Shown here: in pieces, positions 1 to 8,848 of the stretch
How the letters are laid out: the number at the start of each line of letters is the position of its first letter
Position numbering within the stretch: position 1 is the stretch's first letter
Assembly: GCF_001467525.1 (NCBI RefSeq)
Contig: NZ_LNXS01000019.1
Location: 409,813 to 473,812 of the forward strand
Direction: 5' to 3'
DNA from: Legionella anisa
GTDB lineage: Bacteria; Pseudomonadota; Gammaproteobacteria; Legionellales; Legionellaceae
Length of the DNA: 64,000 nt
Notes under the pieces: model-generated
Databases searched by the model: none
What the model saw: only the letters and a program-made list of their open reading frames with translations
Told to the model about the DNA's origin: nothing
Position numbers and translations under genes: made by a program

Positions 1-354
1 AATCCAAGCCCTGCATTAGGCTGGGAACAAAATGAGCGATGTGGGTTACAAGAAAGAGCAAATGCTGATTTAGTAATGGCATTAGCTCTGATACATCACC
101 TAGCGATATCCAATAATGTACCTCTGGAGCGTATTGCAGAGTATTTCTCTAATTTAGGCGAGTATTTAATTATTGAGTTTGTCCCTAAAGAGGATTCTCA
201 GGTCCATCGTCTTTTGGCGAGTAGAGAAGACATTTTTCCACAATATGAGATTAACTCATTTAAAAAATATTTTTCACGTCATTACCTTATCCTGGAAGAG
301 TGTCCTGTTTTAGAAACTTGCCGGACTATTTTTTTAATGAAGAAGATAAAGTAG
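1..354 (+). CDS. C-terminal part of a class I SAM-dependent methyltransferase-like protein (5' end outside window)
   Basis: The frame is open from the first base, so only the last 117 residues are visible and the first in-frame ATG at 76 is internal. The visible start (NPSPALGWEQNER followed by LQERANADLVMALALIHHLAISNNVPL) resembles the C-terminal region of a family of class I methyltransferases, some labelled nodulation protein NoeA-like. The SAM-binding Rossmann half is not in the window, so the family call rests on tail similarity from memory. The stop lies 9 bp before the next gene, so the two are probably co-transcribed and may act on the same envelope substrate (inference). Confidence 0.6.
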   Translation, partial: NPSPALGWEQNERCGLQERANADLVMALALIHHLAISNNVPLERIAEYFSNLGEYLIIEFVPKEDSQVHRLLASREDIFPQYEINSFKKYFSRHYLILEECPVLETCRTIFLMKKIK

Positions 355-363
355 AGTAGAAAA

Positions 364-1932
364 ATGTTTAATAGACTTCGCAGTAACTGGCATTATCTTT
401 TGCTTACTCCATTATTGTTCACTGCTTTAGAAACAGCATTTATTAAACATAATGGAATAAGTATATTGAGTTCTGAAGCACTATTTACTTATCTTATATT
501 AATCTTTTTAGGTTTAATTCCTGGTCTTTTAATGGTATTTGGAGGAGTTTTCTTTAGAGTCATCATTGCCTCCATCCTACTTATATTATTGATACTCAGC
601 CAAATTAATACCCTACCAGTATTGCCTTGGGGATTTAAATACCGTTATGTCTTCCCTCTATTTATAATGTCCACATCAGTACTTTTCTATACTATTCGCT
701 TACATCTAGGCAAATTGTTTTTTGTTATCTTTGGGGTCTTTTGGGTAGGTGCTTTTTTTACTTCAAAAACTCCAATGGTAGACCTGCAGCAGGTTGCAAC
801 TATTAAAGCAGCGAATCAGGAACTACCACCTTATATTGAAATTATTCTTGATGAACATATAGGCATAGATGGCCTTGCACGTTTGGAGAATAGTGACCAT
901 GAGTTTTCTAAAAAATTAGTCAATGATTACATCGAAAAAGGTTTTAGAGTTTATGGTGACGCATATAGTCGTGACTACCAAACACTGTCTTCATTTGCCA
1001 GCTTTTTAAATTTTCACCCCCTCAAACAAGTGAAGACTTATATAGGAAAAGAAAAAGGAATAAATAGCATTATTACCAATAAACTTTTTGAAGAAATTAC
1101 AAAAAGTGGTTATCAGATTAATGTATTGCAAAGCACTTTTTTAAGTTTATGTGTGAAAAAAGATAATATAAATTTAAAAACATGCAGAACATACAATCAT
1201 GCTGCTCCTGTTCCATATCCTTATGCAAAGCTTACAGAAAAATCGGCAGTGATCCTAAATAATGTATTTTCATTCATACCGCCAATTGATTTTTTCTTAA
1301 AATATAAAAATAAAATTTGGTCAATGCTCCATTTACCTACAAGTAATACCCAAGGGCTTGTGGAAGCGTCTACTGCTACATATGTAATTTCTTATCCAGA
1401 ACTAATGGATTTGGCTAAAAATGTAGAGCAAGGAAATGCATATTTTGTCCACTTATTAATGCCCCATTATCCTTATGTTTTTGATGAAAACTGCCAGTAT
1501 GTTGGCAATAGAGGAAAAAAAGCGAGCACTTATATTGAACAGGTAAAATGTACGCAGAAAATGATGGACGAGTTCTTGCGCGTCCTTGCTAAGAATCCTA
1601 ATGCTAAAAAGAGCATTGTTGTCATTCATGGCGATCATGGTACACGAATGCCAACACCACGCGATAATAAGAAGTATTCTTTTACTACCGAAAATATTAT
1701 AAAAACGTATAACACATTTTTTGTCGTCAAGGCACCTTCATACAATGCGGGTTATGATCAAAATAAATATCCTTTAGATTATTTATTGAAAACTATTGTG
1801 TTAGGGAAGAAATTGGTGCCCTATGACCCTGCAAAACAGTTTGTTTATCTTCGTAGTGATTCTCTTACGGATAAACCTTTTGATTTGGGTAAAGAGTTGA
1901 TGCCGGCTAGTGAAGACAGTCCCAAGGCATAG
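364..1932 (+). CDS. membrane-anchored sulfatase/alkaline-phosphatase-fold transferase (LTA-synthase-like)
   Basis: The product has 522 aa. The first about 150 residues are very hydrophobic (about five membrane segments), followed by a large soluble domain probably on the outer face of the inner membrane. H422-G-D-H425-G is the typical metal-ligand motif near the end of sulfatase-superfamily domains. HLLMPHYPYVF upstream is another element of phosphoethanolamine/phosphoglycerol transferases. The EIILDEHIGIDGL segment occupies the place of the first metal-binding loop, and a Thr in YQTLSSFASF is a candidate nucleophile. By family it would move a phospho-head-group to a polysaccharide or lipid, or hydrolyse a sulfo/phospho ester. 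The substrate cannot be read from sequence. A good hairpin terminator follows at 1983. Confidence 0.7.
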   Translation: MFNRLRSNWHYLLLTPLLFTALETAFIKHNGISILSSEALFTYLILIFLGLIPGLLMVFGGVFFRVIIASILLILLILSQINTLPVLPWGFKYRYVFPLFIMSTSVLFYTIRLHLGKLFFVIFGVFWVGAFFTSKTPMVDLQQVATIKAANQELPPYIEIILDEHIGIDGLARLENSDHEFSKKLVNDYIEKGFRVYGDAYSRDYQTLSSFASFLNFHPLKQVKTYIGKEKGINSIITNKLFEEITKSGYQINVLQSTFLSLCVKKDNINLKTCRTYNHAAPVPYPYAKLTEKSAVILNNVFSFIPPIDFFLKYKNKIWSMLHLPTSNTQGLVEASTATYVISYPELMDLAKNVEQGNAYFVHLLMPHYPYVFDENCQYVGNRGKKASTYIEQVKCTQKMMDEFLRVLAKNPNAKKSIVVIHGDHGTRMPTPRDNKKYSFTTENIIKTYNTFFVVKAPSYNAGYDQNKYPLDYLLKTIVLGKKLVPYDPAKQFVYLRSDSLTDKPFDLGKELMPASEDSPKA

Positions 1933-1982
1933 CTTAAGTTATTTAATCCTGGATTCAAAATCTATCTTTTGCCCAATGCGTG

Positions 1983-2014
1983 GGCTGGGCTTTTCAGCCC
2001 AGCCTACTTTTTTG
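1983..2014 (+). terminator. Rho-independent terminator after the sulfatase-fold gene
   Basis: The 8-bp stem GGCTGGGC / GCCCAGCC has a 6-nt loop and is followed by a T-rich run (TACTTTTTT). It lies 50 bp past the plus-strand stop and faces the end of the minus-strand ClC gene. Confidence 0.7.
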
Positions 2015-2111
2015 AACTTCCTTAAGTTGACTCATTGCCTGAACACTTACATAAAATGAGCGATTCCCTCTGGTCAAACAAAATTCTTAAGAGATAGGGT
2101 AAATTTTTAAA

Positions 2112-3392
2112 TCATCGACTTATAATAGAAACTAAATGTCTCGTATCGCAATACTTAAACATACTCACTGATCCAGCAACCGCAAAAAGTATCGGAATAA
2201 AAAAGCTAAAATTGATTCCTGTAAATTCAATGATCAAAACAATTGCGGTGATTGGCATTTTTTGAGCTGCAGCAAGAAATGCAGCTCCTCCAATAATGGC
2301 AAAAGCAGATATAGATACAGAAATACCTGGCAGCAAATAACTCCAAAGAATACCCAAAACGACAGCCATTAAAGCTCCGTTTGCAAGAGAAGGAGTCAGA
2401 AGTCCGCCTGCCGCACCAGCTTGTACACTAGTGCAGACAATTAAAATTCTAAGTATAAGGACGGCTATAGCAACTCCAAGTCCTAACATATTCCCATCAA
2501 ATCCTAACTGAGCCGCAGAGCGTCCATTTCCCAATATCTCCGGAAAATAAATCGCTAATAAACCAATGATGAAAAAATTAAATAAACACGATACGATTAT
2601 TTTCCAATTTCGCGGCGCTCGGCTTTGGGCCCTATTCGTAATCACCTTAAACCAATAAGCAGAAAAACCAAAAATGGGGCCAGAAAGAATAGCCCAAATG
2701 ACTACTGGGGAATCAAGTCTTAAAACAGGTATATGATATAAGGGCTGATTACCAAGGCCAATCCAGGAGATAACCACTGCGATAGCGGAAGTAGTAACCG
2801 CTGGAATTACCGCAAACCAATGAAAGGAGCTGAGTAGAACTTCTAAAGTAAACAAAGCACCACCAAAAGGAACATTATAGACTGCAGCCAAACCCGCTCC
2901 TGCAGCACACGCTACAAGTATTTGACTTTCCTTAGGGTGCAGCTTCATTTTATTAGTCAACCAACAGGCAAAAGTAGCGCCAAACTCACGAGGAGCCACT
3001 TCTCGTCCCATAGGAGAACCCAAGGCAACAGTAATAATCTGGAGTAGTACATGCACTAAAGTAGTTTTTATTGGCATGTATGGTCTAGGTGATTTAATTG
3101 CATTAGCAATACTTACCAAAGGACTACCATAACGAAAAACTGCCCACCATCCAAAACCAGCAATGAAACCACACAAAAGAAGAGCTACTACTCTTCTTGG
3201 TGCAGTTGAACCAGTAACCACCTCAAGAAAATGCTCATGTCCCACAATAGGAAGTACAGTATGTTCATAGGCTAAGTGTTGAATAAAATGCAATAATATG
3301 GCTAAAAACATCCCTCCAAAACCAGAAACAATCCCGATAAAAATTGTGGCAATAAAAAGAAGATGCCATCGAGATGTTAAATGTTTTGTCAT
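2112..3392 (-). CDS. ClC-family chloride channel / H+-Cl- antiporter
   Basis: A polytopic membrane protein of 426 aa with about 10-12 hydrophobic segments. ClC pore signatures are present in order: RYGSPLVSI (the GSGIP-like first helix end), GREVAPREFG near residues 129-138 (variant of GREGP, carrying the gating Glu), and GGLLTPSLANGA (the GxFxP element). No CBS domains follow, so this is a short bacterial form. By family it would move chloride across the inner membrane, possibly coupled to protons. It is monocistronic, with a MITE-like repeat upstream at 3434. I assign the family with confidence, but cannot tell channel from antiporter. Confidence 0.87.
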   Translation of the reverse strand: MTKHLTSRWHLLFIATIFIGIVSGFGGMFLAILLHFIQHLAYEHTVLPIVGHEHFLEVVTGSTAPRRVVALLLCGFIAGFGWWAVFRYGSPLVSIANAIKSPRPYMPIKTTLVHVLLQIITVALGSPMGREVAPREFGATFACWLTNKMKLHPKESQILVACAAGAGLAAVYNVPFGGALFTLEVLLSSFHWFAVIPAVTTSAIAVVISWIGLGNQPLYHIPVLRLDSPVVIWAILSGPIFGFSAYWFKVITNRAQSRAPRNWKIIVSCLFNFFIIGLLAIYFPEILGNGRSAAQLGFDGNMLGLGVAIAVLILRILIVCTSVQAGAAGGLLTPSLANGALMAVVLGILWSYLLPGISVSISAFAIIGGAAFLAAAQKMPITAIVLIIEFTGINFSFFIPILFAVAGSVSMFKYCDTRHLVSIISR

Positions 3393-3433
3393 GAACTACT
3401 CCTTAAGTATCTATTCATCACAAATTTAAAACC

Positions 3434-3489
3434 CTGGTGAAAAGACAAATTTGAGTTCAGGTTGAGCCGAATATGGCTTTTCGGTGAAC
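3434..3489. repeat. MITE-like intergenic palindrome (second repeat family)
   Basis: Outer arms CTGGTGAAAAGACAAATTTG and CGAATATGGCTTTTCGGTG are imperfect inverted repeats. The same outer arms recur at 31575 and 34449, with GAAARTCAGATTTGAG as the shared signature. This copy is short and lacks the long central hairpin. Confidence 0.55.
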
Positions 3490-3515
3490 TGTGCTGAATA
3501 GTTTACCTCCTTAAT

Positions 3516-4130
3516 TCATAACGGGATTTGACTGTTTAGCTTTCCAGCAACTTGCAATTGATGGACAACAATACGTGTTAGATAATCAAATTCAATATTC
3601 ACCTTTTGCCCATGTTTTAAAAAGCTCAGGGTCGTATTAAGTAATGTGTGTGGAACAAGCATTAATTTAATGCTTTGATTCACAACTGAATTAATCGTTA
3701 AGCTTACACCTTCAACAGTAATACTACCTTTAGGTATTAAATACAACATCGCGTTTGCATCGAAACCACTTAACTCTACTTCAACAAATTCATTAATGTG
3801 TTTTATAGAATGAATTTGAGCAATCGCATCTACATGTCCACTTACATAATGACCACCAAAACGCGTCGATGCAAGCATGGCCCGTTCTAAGTTCACTTCT
3901 TCTCCTGCTCTTAGCTCACCCAAAGTAGTCCTGCTCAGAGTTTCGGGGGAAACATCAAAACTTAATTTTGTGTCTTCCAAAGGTAATAAAGTTAAACACA
4001 CTCCATTTACAGCGATACTTTCCCCTACATGTAATTGTTTAAAAGGAGATGAAATAACCAACCGATTTGCACCATCATGGTTACTGTTATTCATCACAGT
4101 ACCTTTTTTTTCAATAATTCCGGTAAACAT
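3516..4130 (-). CDS. ribE: riboflavin synthase, alpha subunit
   Basis: The product has 204 aa from the ATG at 4130, which gives the classical N-terminus MFTGIIE. A GTG at 4142 would only add four residues, and AGGAG lies about 11 nt before the ATG. Two lumazine-binding barrels follow one another (about residues 1-87 and 98-184), as in trimeric riboflavin synthases that dismutate two 6,7-dimethyl-8-ribityllumazine molecules to riboflavin. SGHVD in the second barrel and NGVCLTL in the first are visible. The start is 9 bp downstream of the 545-aa unknown gene's stop, so it is probably the last gene of a thioesterase-unknown-ribE operon. No FMN riboswitch precedes it. Confidence 0.93.
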   Translation of the reverse strand: MFTGIIEKKGTVMNNSNHDGANRLVISSPFKQLHVGESIAVNGVCLTLLPLEDTKLSFDVSPETLSRTTLGELRAGEEVNLERAMLASTRFGGHYVSGHVDAIAQIHSIKHINEFVEVELSGFDANAMLYLIPKGSITVEGVSLTINSVVNQSIKLMLVPHTLLNTTLSFLKHGQKVNIEFDYLTRIVVHQLQVAGKLNSQIPL

Positions 4131-4138
4131 GGCTTCTT

Positions 4139-5776
4139 TCACTCCTGACTCAAATGGGTTCGCCTCTCATGCATGGTTTCTACACTATTAATTACCGTTT
4201 GCCGACATATTTCTTGCATCACAGGAATCTCTTTCAGAGGCACACCTTCATGAATGGTATAAGCAATTAGAAAACTATCGCGCCACATTTTTTCATTTCG
4301 TTTTTCCTTGGCTTTCATCCATAGAGAAACCCATAAAAAATGAAATTGCCATTTGTCACGATGCAATTCCATTTCTTCGGAAAATACAGCGTCCATGGCT
4401 TCCTCCATACGACATACCCTAATCCCGTCGACAAAACTGCTGTTATGGTTAACGATTTTATCAATTAAAGGATTTTCCAAATACCAAGATTCAGTAAATG
4501 ATTTAGTTTTGAGCCAGGATTTTGTACGTCGCAAAGATTCGGAAATCACTTCTTGAGTAAATGGTGTAACTTGTATGCTTAGTTGTTCAAAGAGATAATC
4601 TATATCCAGCGTTACAGGCCGCAAACGTATCCCCAGTAGTTCCTGGATTTCTAAAAACTGCACATTGGGAATCTCACCTTTCTCTATTGTAACTGTCAAG
4701 AAATGCTCTACCATCATTGTAAAATAAGAGAGATCCACTTCACGCAAAGTCACATTTTCATCAAAAGCCTGAGTGTAATAATTCTTGACATCCTTTGCTG
4801 AAACTGAAGGTGTTATCCATGCATCTTTAAGACCTAACTCATACTTTAATAACAAGCCACAAAGTCTATTTTTCCTATGTTTACGCACATGAAGAAAAAC
4901 CCCTTGCGATCCCGTGCCATCTACTTCTGTAGCGCGAATGATTGCTTTAGCTACTTCAGGTTCTGGTGCAAACACAACTCCTCGTTTGCGTTGGATTTTT
5001 ATCCATGAATCAAACAGCTCATGAGAATGCTTTGGATACCAATACTTGATCGTCTGCAATCGTGAAAGGGAGATAGAAGAAAGCGTAACTACTCGTATAA
5101 TTTGATCCAGCGTGTGAACAGCAATTTCACGAACCTCGGCTTTGGGATGCAATAAAATAAGTAAGGCAATATCTGCACCTTCTTCAATGTTGTATAAATC
5201 CGCCATAAGATCGACAAAGAAATCAGCTGGCATTGCATAACTTTGAGCGAAAAAATTTTCAGCGATTTCAAAAACATTAAGATCAGATAATTCATGGATT
5301 AAATCCCGAATTGCATCTAAATGCGATATAGGTTCGCCTTCAGGAATCAGCTCTTCTTCATCACTGGCGAGTTCGTAATAAGCATTTTTTAGATCCTCAG
5401 TCAATTCAACATGCGACTCATAAAAGGAATTTAATACGGGCAGCCAAAAGCTCAGTGTATGTTTGCGCAAATTGATCATTGCAGCTAAGTGATCCATCAA
5501 TTGAACTAATGTTTTTGCAGTAATTTTATTATTGGATTCGGCCGCACCTTGCAATTGAGCAACACAAATATCTAAAGCAAAAACACAAGCAGAATAAACT
5601 GAAAGACCTTCATCCAGGTTTTCTTCTAAGTTACCGATGATCTCGGTTAATTTAAAAGCAAGTTCTGGTTGCTGGAAAAATAAAGTATATAACTGGGGAT
5701 CTGGCTCCGCATTTTGTTCAATCAGGGCAGCCATTTCAGTAAGTAAGCGATACAGTTCTGGCGAATTACTGGTCAT
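4139..5776 (-). CDS. conserved hypothetical protein, helix-rich, 545 aa
   Basis: I do not recognise a domain. The protein is soluble, strongly acidic in its first third and predominantly helical, without signal peptide or membrane segment. Residues about 200-230 (ALLILLHPKAEVREIAVHTLDQII) read like one HEAT-type helical pair, so an alpha-solenoid scaffold is possible. The start overlaps the stop of the thioesterase gene by 4 nt (ATGA), and the stop lies 9 bp before the ribE start, so translation is probably coupled through the three genes. The operon position gives no firm functional clue. Confidence 0.75.
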   Translation of the reverse strand: MTSNSPELYRLLTEMAALIEQNAEPDPQLYTLFFQQPELAFKLTEIIGNLEENLDEGLSVYSACVFALDICVAQLQGAAESNNKITAKTLVQLMDHLAAMINLRKHTLSFWLPVLNSFYESHVELTEDLKNAYYELASDEEELIPEGEPISHLDAIRDLIHELSDLNVFEIAENFFAQSYAMPADFFVDLMADLYNIEEGADIALLILLHPKAEVREIAVHTLDQIIRVVTLSSISLSRLQTIKYWYPKHSHELFDSWIKIQRKRGVVFAPEPEVAKAIIRATEVDGTGSQGVFLHVRKHRKNRLCGLLLKYELGLKDAWITPSVSAKDVKNYYTQAFDENVTLREVDLSYFTMMVEHFLTVTIEKGEIPNVQFLEIQELLGIRLRPVTLDIDYLFEQLSIQVTPFTQEVISESLRRTKSWLKTKSFTESWYLENPLIDKIVNHNSSFVDGIRVCRMEEAMDAVFSEEMELHRDKWQFHFLWVSLWMKAKEKRNEKMWRDSFLIAYTIHEGVPLKEIPVMQEICRQTVINSVETMHERRTHLSQE

Positions 5777-6156
5777 ATCTTTTTAGGAACCTGTCTTGGC
5801 CTGCCTTCATCATCAATGGCAACAAAAATAAAAACGCCCTCAGTAACTTGATACGCTTCATTTTGGGTGGCAGGATGTGCCCATACCTCAACAGTGAATG
5901 TCATGGATGTGTTACCTTGTTTTATCAAAGTGACATAACAACTAACAAGATCACCTACATGGACTGCTTTTAAAAAACTCATGGAGTGTATAGCCACTGT
6001 GGCCACTCGTCCCATTGCTAATTTTTTTGCCAATATTCCTGCAGCCAAATCCATTTGCGACACTATCCAGCCACCAAATATATCGCCATTGGCATTAGTG
6101 TCTGCCGGCATTGCCAAAGTCTGGATAGTGAGTTCTCCTTTTGGAGTATTGGTCAT
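5773..6156 (-). CDS. acyl-CoA thioesterase, YciA-like hotdog protein
   Basis: This 127-aa single hotdog-domain protein starts MTNTPKGELTIQTLAMPADTN. The motif ADTNANGDIFGGWIVSQMDLAAG is the YciA/BACH signature: the Asp of GDIFGGW is catalytic and the following helix lies against the CoA ester. The length fits YciA (about 130 aa). It would hydrolyse acyl-CoA esters in the cytoplasm. It is the first gene of the ATGA-coupled series with the 545-aa unknown and ribE. A REP-like repeat lies just upstream at 6186. Confidence 0.88.
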   Translation of the reverse strand: MTNTPKGELTIQTLAMPADTNANGDIFGGWIVSQMDLAAGILAKKLAMGRVATVAIHSMSFLKAVHVGDLVSCYVTLIKQGNTSMTFTVEVWAHPATQNEAYQVTEGVFIFVAIDDEGRPRQVPKKI

Positions 6157-6185
6157 GATCCACCATTCGTATTTTAAATTTTTAT

Positions 6186-6275
6186 GTAGCCTGGGTGCAG
6201 CGAAGCGAAACCCGGGTTGAGAAGCTTATTCATAATCGGAAAAAACTGGGTTACGCTTCGCTGCACCCAGGCTAC
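6186..6275. repeat. REP-like palindromic repeat, complete copy
   Basis: The left arm GTAGCCTGGGTGCAGCGAAG pairs with a right arm ending CTTCGCTGCACCCAGGCTAC; the inner CCCGGGTT / ACTGGGTT parts are less conserved. It is one of the most intact members of the family in this window and sits between the thioesterase and tex promoter/terminator regions. Confidence 0.85.
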
Positions 6276-6294
6276 AATGCTATGTTAAAAATTA

Positions 6295-8637
6295 TTAATT
6301 ACGTTTTAACTTAGCTAATGCATCTGCCATTGCTGTATTAAATACCGTTTTTTTAACCGGCTCAACTTTTTTGGCCTCGGGTTTTTTCTTATGCTCCGTT
6401 TTTTTAACCTGAGGTGGCTTTTTCATTTCAGATGTTTTTGCTGGTTTTTTTATTGGTTGATTCGCAGGCTCATCTTCTAATTTCATACTTAAACCAATAC
6501 GCTTTCTTTCCTTATCTACTTCAATAACCTTGACCGTCACAATATCACCAGCCTTTACGATTGTACGTGGATCAGAAATAAATTTGTTAGTCATTGCTGA
6601 AATATGTACCAATCCATCCTGATGCACTCCAATATCCACAAAAGCACCAAAATTGGTCACATTACTGACGACACCTTCAAGGATCATTCCTTCATGTAAA
6701 TGTTGGATGTCTTCAACACCTTCCTTGAATTGTGCTGTTTTAAATTCCGGTCTGGGATCACGGCCTGGTTTTTCCAATTCACGCAACACATCTCTTATAG
6801 TAGGCAAACCAAATTGTTCATCAATAAAAGCTTCTGCATTCACACTATGCAATATTTCTTTATTGCCGATCAGTTTCTTAATATCAATTTTCTTATCCGC
6901 AATAATCTTTTCAACTAAAGGATAAGCTTCAGGATGAACACAAGAAGCATCCAAAGGATTGTCTCCATTCATGATACGTAAAAAACCTGCTGCCTGTTGA
7001 AAGGCTTTTTCACCCATGCGATTTACACTTTTTAATTCCATCCGGTTTTTGAATGCACCATGTTCATCGCGATAAAGCACAATGTTTTTGGCCAAAGCTT
7101 CATTAAGACCAGAGATATGTGATAACAATGCAGCTGAAGCGGTATTTACATCAACACCTACTGCATTCACACAATCTTCTACAACACCATCAAGACAACG
7201 AGCTAGGCGAGCTTGATTCACATCATGCTGATATTGTCCTACGCCTATGGATTTGGCTTCGATTTTGACTAATTCGGCAAGCGGATCTTGGAGACGGCGT
7301 GCGATAGAAACAGCACCTCTTAAAGTAACATCCAAATCAGGAAATTCCTGAGAAGCAATTTCAGAAGCAGAATAAACAGACGCGCCTGCTTCACTCACAA
7401 TGACTTTAGTCAGTTTTAAATCAGGATACATTTTTATTAAATCAGTAACCAAGCGTTCTGTTTCGCGAGAGCCTGTTCCATTACCAATACTGAACAAATT
7501 AACCTGGTATTTTGCTGCCAATTTAGCCAAATCAGTCATCGCTTGATGCCATTCGTTTTGTGGCGCGAATGGAAAAATAACCGTGTAATCCAGCAACTTG
7601 CCTGTTGCATCAACTACCACCACTTTAACCCCAGTTCTAATTCCTGGATCGAGTCCAATGGTAATTTGTGGGCCTGCAGGTGCGGCAAGTAATAAGTCGC
7701 GTAAATTTCTGGAAAATACTTTTATTGCTTCTTCGTCTGCAATTTCACGTAAACGAGTAAGTAATTCCAGCTCCAACTTTGTAAATAATTTTATTTTCCA
7801 GGTCAGACGTACTGTTTCAAGTAACCAATTGTCCGCTTTTCTTTGTTTATCAATAATATTGAAATGGGTAGCTAATTTATTTTCACCATACGATAAATCA
7901 TGCTCAGGTAAAGTAAGGCTCACTTGCAAAACACTTTCTCGACGTCCGCGGAACAAAGCCAAAGCACGATGTGAAGGAATTTTCTTAATTGCTTCAGAAT
8001 AATCAAAGTAATCTGAAAACTTATTCACGGTTTCTTTTTTCTTGGAGCTGCCTGTTGATTTAACGATACCGTGCTGCCACAAGTATTCCCGTAATTCATT
8101 AATCAAATCTGCATCTTCAGCAAAATGCTCCATTAATATATGGCGCGCACCTTCTAAAGCTGTTTTTGCATCCTCAACACCTGCATCAGGATTAATAAAT
8201 TGAACCGCTTGCTCTTCAGGATCCAGCTCAGGATTGCTCCAAAGTGCCTGGGCTAATGGATCTAAACCTGCTTCTATCGCAATTTGCGCCTTGGTACGAC
8301 GCTTTGGTCTGAAGGGTAAATATAAATCTTCAAGACGAGTTTTGGTGTCTGCTGCTAAAATACTCTTTTCAAGCTCAGGGGTGAGTTTCTCTTGCTCACG
8401 GATAGACTGCAAAACGACAACACGACGCTCATCCAATTCACGCAAATAAAGTACGCGTTCATCAATAAAACGTAGCTGTATATCATCTAGTCCTTCAGTA
8501 GCTTCCTTGCGATAACGAGCAATGAAAGGAACTGTTGCCCCTTCATTGAGCAGACGAATGGCTGCCTCTACCTGCGCTGGTTTAACTTTAAGCTCTTGCG
8601 CAATAATTGCAGCTAATCTCAACATCTCTTGAGTCAT
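6295..8637 (-). CDS. tex: Tex family RNA-binding transcription accessory protein
   Basis: The product has 780 aa, the usual Tex length. In order: the N-terminal helical Tex domain ([15 protein letters not shown]), a YqgF/RuvX-like RNase H fold beginning [15 protein letters not shown], the helix-hairpin-helix region ([14 protein letters not shown]), and a C-terminal S1 domain ([29 protein letters not shown]). A Lys/Pro-rich tail of about 55 residues ([13 protein letters not shown] and onward) extends beyond S1. Tex binds RNA and associates with transcription. It is monocistronic, bracketed by REP-like repeats on both sides. Confidence 0.94.
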   Translation of the reverse strand: MTQEMLRLAAIIAQELKVKPAQVEAAIRLLNEGATVPFIARYRKEATEGLDDIQLRFIDERVLYLRELDERRVVVLQSIREQEKLTPELEKSILAADTKTRLEDLYLPFRPKRRTKAQIAIEAGLDPLAQALWSNPELDPEEQAVQFINPDAGVEDAKTALEGARHILMEHFAEDADLINELREYLWQHGIVKSTGSSKKKETVNKFSDYFDYSEAIKKIPSHRALALFRGRRESVLQVSLTLPEHDLSYGENKLATHFNIIDKQRKADNWLLETVRLTWKIKLFTKLELELLTRLREIADEEAIKVFSRNLRDLLLAAPAGPQITIGLDPGIRTGVKVVVVDATGKLLDYTVIFPFAPQNEWHQAMTDLAKLAAKYQVNLFSIGNGTGSRETERLVTDLIKMYPDLKLTKVIVSEAGASVYSASEIASQEFPDLDVTLRGAVSIARRLQDPLAELVKIEAKSIGVGQYQHDVNQARLARCLDGVVEDCVNAVGVDVNTASAALLSHISGLNEALAKNIVLYRDEHGAFKNRMELKSVNRMGEKAFQQAAGFLRIMNGDNPLDASCVHPEAYPLVEKIIADKKIDIKKLIGNKEILHSVNAEAFIDEQFGLPTIRDVLRELEKPGRDPRPEFKTAQFKEGVEDIQHLHEGMILEGVVSNVTNFGAFVDIGVHQDGLVHISAMTNKFISDPRTIVKAGDIVTVKVIEVDKERKRIGLSMKLEDEPANQPIKKPAKTSEMKKPPQVKKTEHKKKPEAKKVEPVKKTVFNTAMADALAKLKRN

Positions 8638-8703
8638 TTACATCCCCGTAAAACATAAATATATAACAATGGATTATCTCACCCTAAACCTTACAGGAAT
8701 TGA

Positions 8704-8775
8704 AACCTGGTGAAGGCGAAACCATAACCCGGGAATAGAGCATATCATTGAACCCGAGTGATGCCTTCCCAGGCT
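8704..8775. repeat. degenerate REP-like repeat
   Basis: ACCTGGTGAAGGCGAAACC with an internal ACCCGGG, and CCTTCCCAGGCT at the far end, are recognisable but diverged arms of the same palindrome family. It lies between tex and glmS. Confidence 0.5.
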
Positions 8776-8848
8776 GCATGTTTTTATCCTAAAATCGCTC
8801 CACTTCTGTACCGTGCGAAGGGTGAGTCGTTAAAAAACCGCCACATTA

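Noticed and set aside
7598..8002. Open frames opposite to tex (7598-8002, 8234-8449, 6653-6925)
   Set aside because: They mirror a highly conserved gene, have no ribosome sites and no recognisable protein features.
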